A stretch of DNA of 48,507 bases from an uncultured Granulosicoccaceae bacterium (GCA_938041955.1 CALISD010000004.1:1-48507), one strand, 5' to 3'; positions 33,150-42,972 are shown, counted from the first letter of the stretch. The notes: generated from the letters alone by a model not told the origin. Made by a program: numbers and translations.

Positions 33150-33540
33150 GTGTCGTCGCAATAGATATCTGATGACAATAAGACGGTAACTTATCGCTGC
33201 ATAACTTACACAAATTTGGTGTGAGAGAGCCTCGCTGACCGACATCCCAAAGCCGATATTAAGAAATTGGGCTGCATCATAAGAGTTCACAAATTTTGTA
33301 AAGAAATAAGTCTCTAGCCAAACTTTCGCTATCTGACTTTGACGGTAACTTAATCGAGTGTCATACCCGAGTATCGATGACGTAAATTACAGGTCTTTTA
33401 GAGATTATACGGGCAAAGGGCTCTTGTGCCTGTCGGGTGCGCAACGTCATGTAGGAATTCCAACGTAGTAATTGTGCTGTCAATTCAGCAGCTGTCGGCC
33501 ACCAGGGGTCATAATGTCTATGCATAAATAAGTGCCATGT
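33150..33540. other. Gene-free stretch
   Basis: About 390 bp between two genes whose 3' ends converge here. I see no frame with coding character, no strong hairpin and no repeat related to the others in the window. Confidence 0.5.
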
Positions 33541-34107
33541 TTACAACTCCTGTTTCGGCGTAGCTATATGAAATTTGTCTAATAGGTGGGGGCGCTCACA
33601 ATACCACTGAGACCTGACATTCACACTGCCTGGACTCATAGCTAACTCCTGTTGTTCAGAATAAGTGAGAGGTTTTGCCCATATTTTTCCTTTTCTCACC
33701 CATATCTCAACGCTACTCATTCCATCCTCTGATCGCACAACTGTATTGTGCCAAGTCCCATTTTCTAATGCGTCTTCGATTACCATCGTAGAGAGAAGTA
33801 TTTTACCAAATCTATTTTTTAGAGTTTCCAGCGTCATCGACTCTGCACCATCAGTTATAAATTGGCTAATGTCTGGATCGGGGCAAATTCTGCTGGGTTT
33901 TAGATCGACTATATCGAGTCTCTTTTTAGATTCCATTATTTCCCCCATTCGTCGAGCTAAGAGTTCTTTGCGTGAGCGCAAAGGATCGTCTGGCAATTGA
34001 GTGCTATCGTTAGTAAGTTGTTGTGCTTCGCAGTTTTGTGCGCAGTCAGATGCCAGTAAAAAAGAGGGAATACAAAAAATTAAAAACGTAATATATAGTC
34101 GCTTCAT
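33541..34107 (-). CDS. Secreted protein of unknown function
   Basis: About 188 residues from the ATG at 34107, chosen because GGGA lies seven bases upstream of it; an ATG at 34113 is too close. A Sec signal peptide (MKRLYITFLIFCIPSFLLAS) is evident; the following DC does not make a lipobox. The mature part has three early Cys, a charged helix (RSRKELLARRMGEIMESKKR) and a region with SSVEIWVRKGKIWAK, probably beta. I do not recognise a family. A single gene on the minus strand. Confidence 0.6.
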   Translation of the reverse strand: MKRLYITFLIFCIPSFLLASDCAQNCEAQQLTNDSTQLPDDPLRSRKELLARRMGEIMESKKRLDIVDLKPSRICPDPDISQFITDGAESMTLETLKNRFGKILLSTMVIEDALENGTWHNTVVRSEDGMSSVEIWVRKGKIWAKPLTYSEQQELAMSPGSVNVRSQWYCERPHLLDKFHIATPKQEL

Positions 34108-34274
34108 AGACATATCCCAGGAAATGTAGATTATTTTTTAAAGTCAGGATTTTCGGATTTTCACACAGTCCGGGCCAATTGCGGACGTTGCCCACCTTTC
34201 TAGTATCGCCAACCTAGCCAGAATATTTTGGATGTTCGCGAAACGATTATACTGCCGAATAGACATCTACAATA

Positions 34275-34968
34275 TTAGCGAGCGTCACTTTCATTCTCGA
34301 GAGCCTGCATGATTTGTTCGATATGAAGTGACGCAACATCGAGGATCGGGAAGCTGGGCGGCTCATCGGCATAGAAGGATGATAGATCAGTACCAGCAAG
34401 GACTATAGCCTGTACGTCGTGTTTTTCTGTGAGGCCCTTGGCGAGATCTGTAAAATAGTCCATCTCAGGCTGAGTCCCTCGTTTTCCGTTTAGTGCAATG
34501 TCGGTGTAGGTGTCGTGTACTTCTTGTGCGGTTTTTGAATCGAGCTGCACCACTATTTCGTCAGCAACGGCACCGAATATATTCGAGTCCATCACCATTC
34601 GATTACCGAGTATCGCAACACGCTTTAATCCCGCATCGGCTATTCCTTTAGTAACACAATCTAATACGTTAACGATTGGCCCGGTGGTGGAGCTTCGAAG
34701 CTCTCGTATTGCTAGGTGCGGGGCGACAGCAGTAACAGCTACCATATCTGCTCCAGCTGCGAACAGGTCAGTGGATAAACTACCGAGGTAATCCCCAAGA
34801 CCCGCGCGATTGTTTTTCATTACAAACGACAAAGCCTTATTGACATCGGCATGCTGTAGGACCAGCTCTAGTGTCGAGTCATTATCGCCAGTTCGTTTTA
34901 GAAGTTGGTCGTAGTAGAAAATTCCTGCACGAAACCCCAGGCCACCAATGAGTCCGATTTTTTTTCAT
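34275..34968 (-). pseudogene. Asp/Glu racemase-like gene, frameshifted in a poly-A tract
   Basis: The frame at 34275-34832 lacks its front. The missing part is found by reading on to ATG 34968: with seven A after the ATG the protein would begin MKKIGLIGGLGFRAGIFYYD, the normal start of this family. The sequence has eight A (34958-34965), so the frame is shifted by one. The gene also lacks both usual catalytic Cys: VTAVAPHL stands where (N)T-x-H with Cys is expected, and LAGTDLSSFY where GCTEL is expected. It is therefore not a standard racemase even if the frame is restored. Slippage, sequencing error or real decay are all possible. Confidence 0.6.
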
Positions 34969-35201
34969 CTAAATTCCAGATAGGAAAGGTTGAGTTCTAT
35001 CTTATCGGAGAATTGTATGGGTAGAGTGGAAAGCCACAATAAAACATGAAGTAGGTATGACCGTTGTGGGCAGAGGCTGTGTCAAAACTCAAACTTGATT
35101 TAAAAAGTCTCTATAAATATAGATGCTAGGCGATTTCAAGCGATGTACGCCACCGGATGATCAACGATTCCCAGAAAGTGTCTCTCTAGAAAAGAGATAT
35201 T

Positions 35202-35641
35202 ATGATCTGCATGAGACTCTTAGAGCGTCATTTTATGACAAGCGCAGCGATATGTATCGCTCTTACACACTCAGGATGGCTTGCTGCAGCGCTATCAGCC
35301 CAAGAATGTTCAGAACTTAAGTTGGTGCCTTCAGAGAACTGTCTTGGTTTGGGGATAAGAAGTACTTCTTAGCCAATGAAACACGAATTGCAAAAAACAC
35401 CAATAAATCGATACGAGCTCTTAGAGGTAATGGGTATTTGAATACCGGTTATAGCGTTGGGGAAGATAAGTGCAAATTAGGTACTTCATTTCCGCATATT
35501 GTGGTTGACGACAACCCCGACGATATTGTTCATTTTAATGAAGTAGCTTTTAGCATGATTGGAAAAGCGGTTGCCAATAAGTATTTATTTGATTATGTGA
35601 ATCGTAAAAACGGACCGATCGAGTTTGGAGTGAATGACTGA
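35202..35641 (+). pseudogene. Small secreted protein gene, frameshifted
   Basis: ATG 35202, with AAGAGA upstream, opens a frame with a signal peptide (TSAAICIALTHSGWLAAALS, cut near SAQE) that stops at 35372. The adjacent frame continues from about 35345 with WFGDKKYFLANETRIAKNTN and runs to 35641 in a coherent acidic domain ending GPIEFGVND. One base missing near the TTTGGGG run would join them. The family is unknown. Each half is too short alone, so a frame-broken gene or a sequencing error is the best reading. Confidence 0.4.
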
Positions 35642-35825
35642 TTTGGTTGAGGAGGTGAATCACTGGTTGAATCCACAGCACTTTGCTATCGATGATCGGT
35701 TGCACACTATATTTGCCTGGCAGATAGTCCTTATAACGATGAATAGGGCGTGCCGCTTTCGGCACGCGGCATAGGTAGAAGCTCAGATGAAGTTGCACAT
35801 TGTCTAATATCAAGTGCCGACTTTT

Positions 35826-35854
35826 AAACCTTAAGGTGTTACACCCTAAGGTTT
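35826..35854. promoter_or_regulatory. Near-perfect 14-bp palindrome
   Basis: AAACCTTAAGGTGT (35826-35839) and ACACCCTAAGGTTT (35841-35854) are inverted repeats with one mismatch and a one-base centre. Too tight a loop for a good terminator and no T-run follows, so an operator or a cruciform site is as likely. It lies between the frame-broken secreted gene and the 3' end of the glutamine synthetase gene. Confidence 0.35.
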
Positions 35855-35923
35855 GATATTTCAGCTGTGGTTGGCAAGCGGTTGCCGTGCTTTACAGGTC
35901 TGCTGGTGCCGGCCACTCATTGT

Positions 35924-37303
35924 CTAATAAAATTTCATATACTTTGAAACCTCCCAGTCGGATACGTGATTGGTATAACTGGCCCACTCGTCGCGTTTAA
36001 ACTGTAGGTAGGTATCTTTCATTAACTTGCCAAAAACCTCAGTCACTAACGGGTCTTTTTCGAATGCGTCCAGTGCTTCTTCCAGGGTGCGTGGCAAAGT
36101 AGTGACTTTGAGTTTTGCGAGTTCTTGTGGTGTTTTAAGGTACATGTTGTCGGTATGAGGTGCGCCGGGGTCTATCTTTTCGCGAATGCCTTCAAGGCCG
36201 GCGGCCAATACCAGGGCTCCACCAAGATACGGGTTGTTTGCTATATCTGCTGCACGCAATTCTACTCGTCCGCCACCTAGTGGTACGCGCACTGCATTGG
36301 TGCGATTGTTATTGCCAAAGCAGGCAAACACCGGTGCCCAGGTAAAGCCGGACATGCTGCCTTCTTTGATGAGGCGTTTATAGCTATTAACTGTAGGTGT
36401 AATCACGGCACTCAGTGCCGGTAGGTGTTTTAGTATGCCGCCAATAAAATAGTAACCAATTTCAGATAGATCACAGCCACGTGAATCATTTTTTGAGTCA
36501 AACAGGTTTTTACCGGTTTTTATGTCGGCCAGAGACATATTGTAGTGAGCGCCGCTACCAGCGCGGTCGGCAAACGGTTTCGGCATGTAGGAAGCAAAGC
36601 ATCCGTGTTGGTTTGCTACCTCATTGACCAGTAAGCGGAAGAATACAAAGCGATCCGCCATTTCAAGGCCTTCAAAATAAGTGAAGTCTATTTCATATTG
36701 ACCGTTGCCGTCCTCATGGTCAAAGGAATATACGTCAAAGCCTGATTGCTGCAGGTTGTCCACAATGCTGTCGAGCAACGGTAAGCTATCAAGCGTTGAG
36801 CGTACGTCATAGGCGGGCTTGGCAAGTACATCGCGTTCGCCTACGGGAACCACCTTGCCTGTTTCATCTTCGCGTAACAAAAACAGTTCCGGTTCAATAC
36901 CAAAGTTAAACTGGTAACCCATGTCTTTTGCATCACTTAATACGCGTTTAAAGATCTGGCGCGAGCAGGGTTCAAATTTTTTACCTTCACAGTATAAGTC
37001 GCTGGCAAACCATGCCACGTCTGGTCGCCATGGACAGACAATGACGCTGGCAGGGTCTGGTATTGGAGAGATCTCTTCGTCACTGATGTCTTGTGGAACG
37101 CCATCAAGTGCGGCTCCGGTGCACAGCTCTGAGCCACCCATCATACGGTTCAGGTGGGTGATGGGTACCATCTTTGATTTAGACACGCCATGCACGTCGA
37201 CATAGGACGCCAGTGCGTACTTGACTCCCTTGGATTCAAGTTGCTTTTGCAGTTTGTTAGCTCGGTTGGGTTTTTTACTGCGAGCTTTCTTTTTAGCTGC
37301 CAT
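35924..37303 (-). CDS. glnT: Glutamine synthetase family ligase, GlnT / gamma-glutamylmethylamide synthetase type
   Basis: 459 residues. The ATP and glutamate sites of the family are seen: FNFGIEPELFLL, EDGNGQYEIDF, SGAHYNMSL, then NSYKRLIKEGS and NNRTNAVRVPLGGGRVELR. The form VKYALASYVDVHGVSKSKMV at the N-terminus and the overall length fit GlnT-type enzymes, which include both glutamine synthetases and ligases that join glutamate to methylamine. A Lys-rich tail of 20 residues precedes the domain. A good ribosome binding site (GAGAGGAAAACC) precedes the ATG. Acceptor amine unknown. The housekeeping GlnA type is less likely. Confidence 0.85.
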   Translation of the reverse strand: MAAKKKARSKKPNRANKLQKQLESKGVKYALASYVDVHGVSKSKMVPITHLNRMMGGSELCTGAALDGVPQDISDEEISPIPDPASVIVCPWRPDVAWFASDLYCEGKKFEPCSRQIFKRVLSDAKDMGYQFNFGIEPELFLLREDETGKVVPVGERDVLAKPAYDVRSTLDSLPLLDSIVDNLQQSGFDVYSFDHEDGNGQYEIDFTYFEGLEMADRFVFFRLLVNEVANQHGCFASYMPKPFADRAGSGAHYNMSLADIKTGKNLFDSKNDSRGCDLSEIGYYFIGGILKHLPALSAVITPTVNSYKRLIKEGSMSGFTWAPVFACFGNNNRTNAVRVPLGGGRVELRAADIANNPYLGGALVLAAGLEGIREKIDPGAPHTDNMYLKTPQELAKLKVTTLPRTLEEALDAFEKDPLVTEVFGKLMKDTYLQFKRDEWASYTNHVSDWEVSKYMKFY

Positions 37304-37532
37304 TTGGTTTTCCTCTCGTTTAGGAGAGTATCTGCAATCTGGCGACGCGAATCCAGTGTTATCTTTTCCAGTACACGGGTCAGTGTCACTAACCCGTGTA
37401 TTCAGAATACCTGTCTTGCATCTTCAGATGTTGCTTGCGGTGGAAAAAAGCACCATCTATTCTTTCTATCTTTATTGCTTTCAGCATTAGACGGCTTGGA
37501 AAAACATGAAAAAAGAAATTTTGCAGAGCGAG

Positions 37533-38449
37533 ATGGATGCAACGAACGCAAATTTCTCCTGCTTAAAATTGTCGCAAGATAAAGATAATTCGAGAATCGC
37601 ACGGATACGTTTTGTCGTCCTGAGCGCTTGAATGCGATTGGCTTCTCTACACCTGCAGAGATTCGTCTCGCGGTTGAGAAGGCAAATAGTCTTGAAGAAA
37701 TTCATGTCATTATTCTTCAGGGCGATGGCCCGGCTTTCTGTGCAGGCTACGACATACGCGAGTTCGCGGAAAGTAAAGCCGGGCACCCTTGCAAGCAGGA
37801 AGCCACGCCGTGGGACCCGATGGCCGACTATCGAATGATGAAACGTTACACAGATGACTACATGTCGCTGTGGCATTCGCATAAACCGACCATTGCAAAA
37901 GTTCATAAATATGCGATAGCGGGTGGTTCTGACATCGCACTGTGCTGCGATCAGGTCATCATGGAAGACACTGCACGTATCGGGTACATGCCGTCCAGGG
38001 TATGGGGTTGCCCGACCACTGCTCACTGGACCTATCGTTTGGGCCCGGAAAGAGCCAAGCGAATGTTGCTCACGGGTCAGTTAATAGACGGCAAAACCGC
38101 CGCTGACTGGGGGTTAGTGAGTGAATCGGTATCCACCGGGCAGTTGGATCAGGCGGTTAATGATCTGGCTAATTCAATTTCAGCGGTTCCCACCGGTATG
38201 GCGATGATGCAGAAAATGGTCGTCAATGAAGCCATTGAACGGATGGGATTGTTGTCCAGCCAGACGTTATCAACATTGTTTGACGGCATTACACGGCATA
38301 ACCCGGAAGGTATGTGGTTTCGACGCCATGCTGAAGCTCATGGATTTAAATCTGCAGTAGAGTGGCGTGATTCAGGCAAAGCAATTCCTGAAGGCCAACA
38401 GGCGCGGGAGATGATTGCCGAGCTCGAGAAATACATCGCTGGTGAATAA
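37533..38449 (+). pseudogene. Enoyl-CoA hydratase/isomerase, one-base frameshift
   Basis: Crotonase-family protein. ATG 37533 opens a frame ending in SRIARIRF, which then runs out of family sequence. The adjacent frame begins RPERLNAIGFSTPAEIRLAV, the expected continuation. Between TTT (37611-37613) and CGT (37616) there are two bases where a codon is expected, so one base is missing. The rest is intact: oxyanion loop GPAFCAGYDIREF, second loop AIAGGSDIALCCDQ and DTARIGYMPSRVWGCPTTAH. If functional it could act on crotonyl-CoA-type thioesters. Without the front, a TTG at 37628 has no ribosome binding site. Sequencing error next to TTTT must be excluded. Confidence 0.7.
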
Positions 38450-38688
38450 AGTGATTTAACAGCTTACGACAATACCTGCCGTCGCAGTGCGATGTGGGCA
38501 GGTTGGTATTTCGTTACTATGCTTCTCGCTGATAAATTGGCTTGGCAATTATTACTGGTTGACCTGATATATAATGCGCACAAAGCACCAACACCCCGTG
38601 TTAGAAGTAAAATTGTCGCAATAAGAAGCTCGTATTTTTCAATAGTACAAATTCAACCGTCTCATCAAAGAATAAAAGAAGAGTCCAA

Positions 38689-39237
38689 ATGCAAGTAACA
38701 GAAGCTCAACGTAAATTTGTCGGTGAGTTAGTTGATCTGGTCGCCACCTTGTCTGGCAAGGAGCGTGAAATTCATCCTGAAACGGCCATAGCAAGTGCCG
38801 CTCGACTGGCGGGGAGCTTCATGTTTCGCTCATTCGATCTACAGCTCGAAGGTGTGGAACCCGGCACACTTATCCTGTCAAAAGAGGCCGATGAAAAAGC
38901 GCCACATTTAACTGAGATTATGACTGCTTCACTGAAGATGTTTGATGACGCGCTTGATACTGACAAGCTAGGAGGGCCGCATAGAATGATGGGTGAAGAG
39001 CCCAAACTTGAGATAGCGCAATCGCTTAAGGCGTTACAATTTGATGCCATGTTGAAAGCGCAGGCGCATGGGTTAAATCCGATTCAGGCGGCAGAGGCCG
39101 CGGCAATAGCGACAAGTCATGTGGTTAAAGAATGTATTGGCCATATCGGTATTGATGTAGGTTTTAACGTCGCGGCTGCGGGATTTACCGAAGGATGTAA
39201 AACAGTGCCGCCTGTCTTAAAACCACCTTCTGCTTAG
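38689..39237 (+). CDS. Conserved-looking protein of unknown function
   Basis: 182 residues, mostly helical, no signal peptide and no membrane segment. It begins MQVTEAQRKFVGELVDLVAT and contains HPETAIASAARLAGSFMFRS and GLNPIQAAEAAAIATSHVVK. I do not recognise the family. An AAGAAGAG stretch lies upstream of the ATG. It follows the crotonase gene by 240 bp on the same strand, without evident coupling. Confidence 0.65.
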   Translation: MQVTEAQRKFVGELVDLVATLSGKEREIHPETAIASAARLAGSFMFRSFDLQLEGVEPGTLILSKEADEKAPHLTEIMTASLKMFDDALDTDKLGGPHRMMGEEPKLEIAQSLKALQFDAMLKAQAHGLNPIQAAEAAAIATSHVVKECIGHIGIDVGFNVAAAGFTEGCKTVPPVLKPPSA

Positions 39238-40098
39238 TGCTATGTATACCACGTGAGCCTTTAAACATAGATTATGGGCAATGGCGATTGATTCTTGGCC
39301 ATCTTGGTGGCAACAGTAACGTCGATACCACTCACGTGATCTGTGAGCAGAGCAACGTGCCCGCTAAACTGTTTTTTGCACAATGCTGGTAATTGCTGGC
39401 TGATTGATAGCGACGAGTCAGTCTTCTGGGTGCACTTATTTATACTAAGTGCCTCCGTGTCTCTGTGGACATTCTGACTTGCCCAGCTCGGTTTATTCGT
39501 TGTTCGAGGATGAATCTTGTTTCGAAATCCCCGTTTTTACTGACACTTGCGGTTGACATAGAGTTGTGGCTGGTATTAATCTTTGCTCAGGAAAATTTAC
39601 TTAGTACCTGCCAAGGTAGCACTGGTAGTGATACCGACCCGATGCGAGCTGCAATGAATGCAAGGCGAAGTCTGGTAACTAAAGCCATATTTGGTATTAA
39701 TCACGTGAGGGATTCATGTGATTTTAAGCGACGCTCAGGTGTTTGAGTTGATTCGCCACTTACAATCCATATCCCGTGTAGAGTTAGCAACTTCCCATGT
39801 AAGCTGCGTCTTTCCAGACAATCCTTTCAGCTATTCTCAGTCCGAAACAGAGCAACGAGCATCTAACTTGCTTGTGCCGCGGTTGTACATGCGTCCCACA
39901 TTGCATCTTTTGAAGGTCGAACAGGCCACTACCGTTGCAGGTGTTGAACGCCTATCTAATGATGATGTGTTATCCCCGTCGTCATACACCAGAGACCGCT
40001 CGTTACTACTCCGCTCTACTGCGGTGGGAGGTCTCATGCATTGATACCAGAGCAGGCTTAACGTTTTTATCTACATTAAATTTCTGGAGGAAATGAAT
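39238..40098. other. Gene-free stretch before the sugar operon
   Basis: About 860 bp. Frames of 93 and 108 codons exist (39465-39746, 39718-40044), but their sequences are poor in coding character, overlap each other and match no family. The end of the stretch carries the ribosome binding site of the sugar-binding protein. A regulator might have been expected here and is not seen. Confidence 0.5.
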
Positions 40099-41061
40099 AT
40101 GAAAAAGCTTCTTGCTGCTGTGCTTGGTGTGTCACTGTGCGGATCTGTAAGCGCACAAGATGATATTTCTATAGTATTGGTTCCCGGTCTGACGACCGAT
40201 GCGTTTTATATCACGATGAATAAGGGGGCTCAGGCTGCGGCCGAATCACTTGGTATTAAAGTTGATTTTCAAGGCGCCGAGGACTTCAACCCGACGCTTC
40301 AAATTCCCGTGCTTGATGCGGTAATAGCACGAAAGCCAAGCGCGATTCTGATAGCTCCCACAGACACCACTCAACTCATTGAGCCACTACGCCGGGCTTC
40401 CGAGCAAGGTATTCCCGTCGTTACTGTTGATACGTTCATTGATGATGGTGAGTATCAAAACGGCGCTGGGGACGGCGATTTTCCAATGTCTTACATTGCT
40501 TCTGACAACGTAGCAGGTGGCCGAATGGCGGCTGCTGCGATGGGTGAAGCTATGGGTGGCAAAGGTTCAGTTTATGTGTCAAACGTACGACCGGGTATTT
40601 CAACCACCGATCAACGGGAAGCCGGTTTTAAGCTTGAGATGCAAGAGCGTTTTCCTGACATCACCGTTCTGGATACACAGTACAACGAAAACGATGCGTC
40701 AACCGCTGCGTCGCAGTTACAAGCTGTTCTAGCGCGAGAGCCTAATCTTGGTGGTGTGTTCGGCGCCAACTTGTTTTCAGCTCTGGGTGCTGCCAACGGG
40801 GTTGACTCAGCCGATAAACTGGGAGATGTCACGGTGATCGCATTTGATGCCCCGCAGTCTATTGTGGAGCAACTGAAAACCGGTCTTGTGGATATGGCCA
40901 TTGCTCAGCATCCGGCTGAAATTGGCTACTACGGTGTAATGACCGCGCATGCTCACCTCACTGGACAATCGGTACCACCAAAAATCGGAACCGGCTTTAC
41001 AGTGATCACAGCTGAAAACGTGGATGATCCTGAAATTGCCCGATACATCTATTCAGATTAA
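40099..41061 (+). CDS. Sugar ABC transporter substrate-binding protein (Peripla_BP_4)
   Basis: 320 residues. ATG 40099 is chosen over ATG 40093 because GGAGG (40086-40090) is eight bases before it and only two before the other. A signal peptide (MKKLLAAVLGVSLCGSVSAQ) is followed by the ribose-binding pattern: ISIVLVPGLTTDAFYITMNK, ARKPSAILIAPTDTTQLIEP and NVAGGRMAAAAMGEAMGG. Members bind pentoses, hexoses or related polyols. It is first in a seven-gene operon with permease, ATPase, two kinases and an aldolase, and is followed by a strong hairpin. Confidence 0.9.
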   Translation: MKKLLAAVLGVSLCGSVSAQDDISIVLVPGLTTDAFYITMNKGAQAAAESLGIKVDFQGAEDFNPTLQIPVLDAVIARKPSAILIAPTDTTQLIEPLRRASEQGIPVVTVDTFIDDGEYQNGAGDGDFPMSYIASDNVAGGRMAAAAMGEAMGGKGSVYVSNVRPGISTTDQREAGFKLEMQERFPDITVLDTQYNENDASTAASQLQAVLAREPNLGGVFGANLFSALGAANGVDSADKLGDVTVIAFDAPQSIVEQLKTGLVDMAIAQHPAEIGYYGVMTAHAHLTGQSVPPKIGTGFTVITAENVDDPEIARYIYSD

Positions 41062-41092
41062 TGATCGGCGTCATGGCTGATCTATAAATGTT

Positions 41093-41119
41093 GACCTGGT
41101 GTGCGTTGCGCACCAGGTC
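41093..41119 (+). promoter_or_regulatory. Hairpin between binding-protein and permease genes
   Basis: GACCTGGTG (41093-41101) pairs perfectly with CACCAGGTC (41111-41119). No T-run follows, so an mRNA-stabilising hairpin that favours the binding protein is more likely than a full terminator. Confidence 0.55.
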
Positions 41120-41141
41120 AGTGTGTATTTGTAAACGCAAA

Positions 41142-41161
41142 TTTCATATGGGAACGTTTCC
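41142..41161. promoter_or_regulatory. Possible operator: TTTCATATGG next to GGGAACGTTTCC
   Basis: GGGAACGTTTCC (41150-41161) is a CG-centred near-palindrome of the kind bound by LacI-type regulators. The adjoining TTTCATATGG occurs again just after the operon at 45387-45396, there as the fuller palindrome TTTCATATGGAAA. No LacI-type gene is in the window, so this is weak. Confidence 0.25.
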
Positions 41162-42202
41162 TTGAATTCCAATCGTGAACACGCTGTAAAGTCCGAAATT
41201 CCCTTAACTCTTAAATTACTCAAGTTGCTGACCGCGGCCTGGTCCTGGTTGTTTCTACTATTTATTATTGCTTTCTTTGAAGCATGGTCCTGGAAGGTTT
41301 ATGGCCGAACCTTTTTTGGCAACCTGTACAACGTTCAAAGTGTGTTGTTAACTGCGACTCAGATTCTGATGATGGCACTGGGGCTGACCTTCATTATTAT
41401 TTCTGCTGGAATAGATCTGTCGATTGGTTTTATAGCAGGGCTTGCTGCGGTTACTATGGCGGTTGTGATCCGTGCACTTCCGGAGTTGCACCCGGCACTG
41501 TCATTTACATTGGGCATTACTGCTGGTATCGGCATCGCCCTGATTCCCGGTATTATTAATGGTTGGCTTATATCGCGTATGAAAGTGCCTTCCTTTATTG
41601 GAACGCTGGGCATGTTTGGCGTGACACGAGGTGTTGCGTTTTTAATAGCTGGTGGTGCAACAGTTAGTATAAGAAACAGTGTGGCGCGTGATTTCGGTAA
41701 CGGCAAAGTCTTCGATGTGATTCCTATTCCAGTGCTTGTTGCTATTGTTATTACACTTATTTTTCATTACATATTGGCGCACACACGTTTTGGCCTTTAC
41801 ACCTATGCGATGGGGGGCAATATACAGTCTGCGATAAGGGCAGGGGTCAACACCACACGCATAACGTTCGGCATTTTCATGCTCAGTGCTTTTACGGCCG
41901 GGATGGCGGGTATTTTCTATACGGCGCGTTTTTCTGCAGGGGCTGCAGATGCCGGAGAACCTATTTTACTGAACGCGGTTGCTGCAGTTTTTATAGGTGG
42001 TGCGAGCCTGACCGGGGGCAGTGGTACGATCGCCGGTACTGTCATCGGCGCACTCATTATTGCCATTATTCAGTTTGGCCTTGTATTCATTGGCATGCCG
42101 CCGTTCTGGCAATTTATCACCGTTGGTCTGGTTATTATTATAGCGGTGCTAATCGATCAGTCACGCGCTAATCTGGCCCGCGCAACAATGGGTGCCTCCT
42201 AA
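41162..42202 (+). CDS. Sugar ABC transporter permease (RbsC class)
   Basis: 346 residues with about ten membrane helices. Family blocks: ALGLTFIIISAGIDLSIG, GFIAGLAAVTMAVV, PSFIGTLGMFGVTRGVAFLI and NAVAAVFIGGASLTGGSGTI. The start is TTG 41162, after GGGAAC, as no in-frame ATG precedes the first helix. The stop overlaps the ATPase start (TAATG). Confidence 0.88.
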   Translation: MNSNREHAVKSEIPLTLKLLKLLTAAWSWLFLLFIIAFFEAWSWKVYGRTFFGNLYNVQSVLLTATQILMMALGLTFIIISAGIDLSIGFIAGLAAVTMAVVIRALPELHPALSFTLGITAGIGIALIPGIINGWLISRMKVPSFIGTLGMFGVTRGVAFLIAGGATVSIRNSVARDFGNGKVFDVIPIPVLVAIVITLIFHYILAHTRFGLYTYAMGGNIQSAIRAGVNTTRITFGIFMLSAFTAGMAGIFYTARFSAGAADAGEPILLNAVAAVFIGGASLTGGSGTIAGTVIGALIIAIIQFGLVFIGMPPFWQFITVGLVIIIAVLIDQSRANLARATMGAS

Positions 42203-42966
42203 TGAGTTCAGGGGAAGCAGCAACACCGTTGTTGAGTGTGAAAAATGTCTGCAAGCGCTTTGGTGGTACGCAGGCGTCAAGAGATCTATCGTTGGACCTT
42301 TACCCGGGGGAGGTTCTGGCGCTGGCAGGTGATAACGGCGCGGGTAAAAGCACACTAATAAAAATGATCTCCGGCGTGCATCAACCGGATAGCGGTGAGA
42401 TTCTCTACAAGGGGGAAACAATCAGTCGCCGTACACCCCATGAAGTCCGGGACCTGGGTATAGAAACTATTTATCAAGATCTGGCGCTTGCTGACAACCT
42501 TGATGTCGGAATAAATATATTTCTCGGTCGTGAACGTATGAAGCGCGTATTGGGTTTGCCGGTTCTTGATAGAAAATTCATGCGTACCGAGGCCATCGGT
42601 GCGCTAAAGCATCTGGGTATAGAGCTTGATGATCTGTCCATGCCGGTGCGATATCTCTCAGGCGGTCAAAGGCAAGCAATCGCTATTAGTCGGGCTGTCT
42701 ATTGGAAAGCCAAAGTACTGATTATGGATGAACCAACAGCAGCGCTGGGTGTTCCCGAGCAACGTGAGGTTAAAGATCTGATCAAACGAATGCAGCAGGA
42801 GGGCGTGGCTATTATTTTCATCTCACACAATCTGAACGATATTTTTGAGGTCAGTGATCGAATATTCGTACTCGAAAGAGGAAGGAAAGCGGGCGAGCGA
42901 CTTATCGAAAACACCAATGAGGACGAGGTGGTTGCGATGATGATGGGGCGTATTCTTGATGATTGA
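42202..42966 (+). CDS. Sugar ABC transporter ATPase, single domain (FrcA-like)
   Basis: 254 residues with only one nucleotide-binding domain, where RbsA-type ATPases have two. Walker A is GDNGAGKST, the Q-loop TIYQDLALADNLDVG, the signature LSGGQRQAIAISRAV, Walker B LIMDEPTAALGV and the switch His ISHNLNDIF. This architecture is known from the fructose importer FrcBCA. It would work as a homodimer. Four bases separate its stop from the next start region. Confidence 0.9.
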   Translation: MSSGEAATPLLSVKNVCKRFGGTQASRDLSLDLYPGEVLALAGDNGAGKSTLIKMISGVHQPDSGEILYKGETISRRTPHEVRDLGIETIYQDLALADNLDVGINIFLGRERMKRVLGLPVLDRKFMRTEAIGALKHLGIELDDLSMPVRYLSGGQRQAIAISRAVYWKAKVLIMDEPTAALGVPEQREVKDLIKRMQQEGVAIIFISHNLNDIFEVSDRIFVLERGRKAGERLIENTNEDEVVAMMMGRILDD

Positions 42967-42972
42967 CACGTG

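Noticed and set aside
37150..37602. Several frames of 60-130 codons around the ligase and crotonase starts
   Set aside because: They are shadows of the GlnT-like and crotonase reading frames on other frames or the opposite strand.
38492..38698. 68-codon frame between the crotonase and the unknown 182-residue protein
   Set aside because: It overlaps the next start region, has poor codon character and no ribosome site.
39465..40044. Two overlapping frames before the sugar operon
   Set aside because: They overlap each other, match no family and lack ribosome binding sites.
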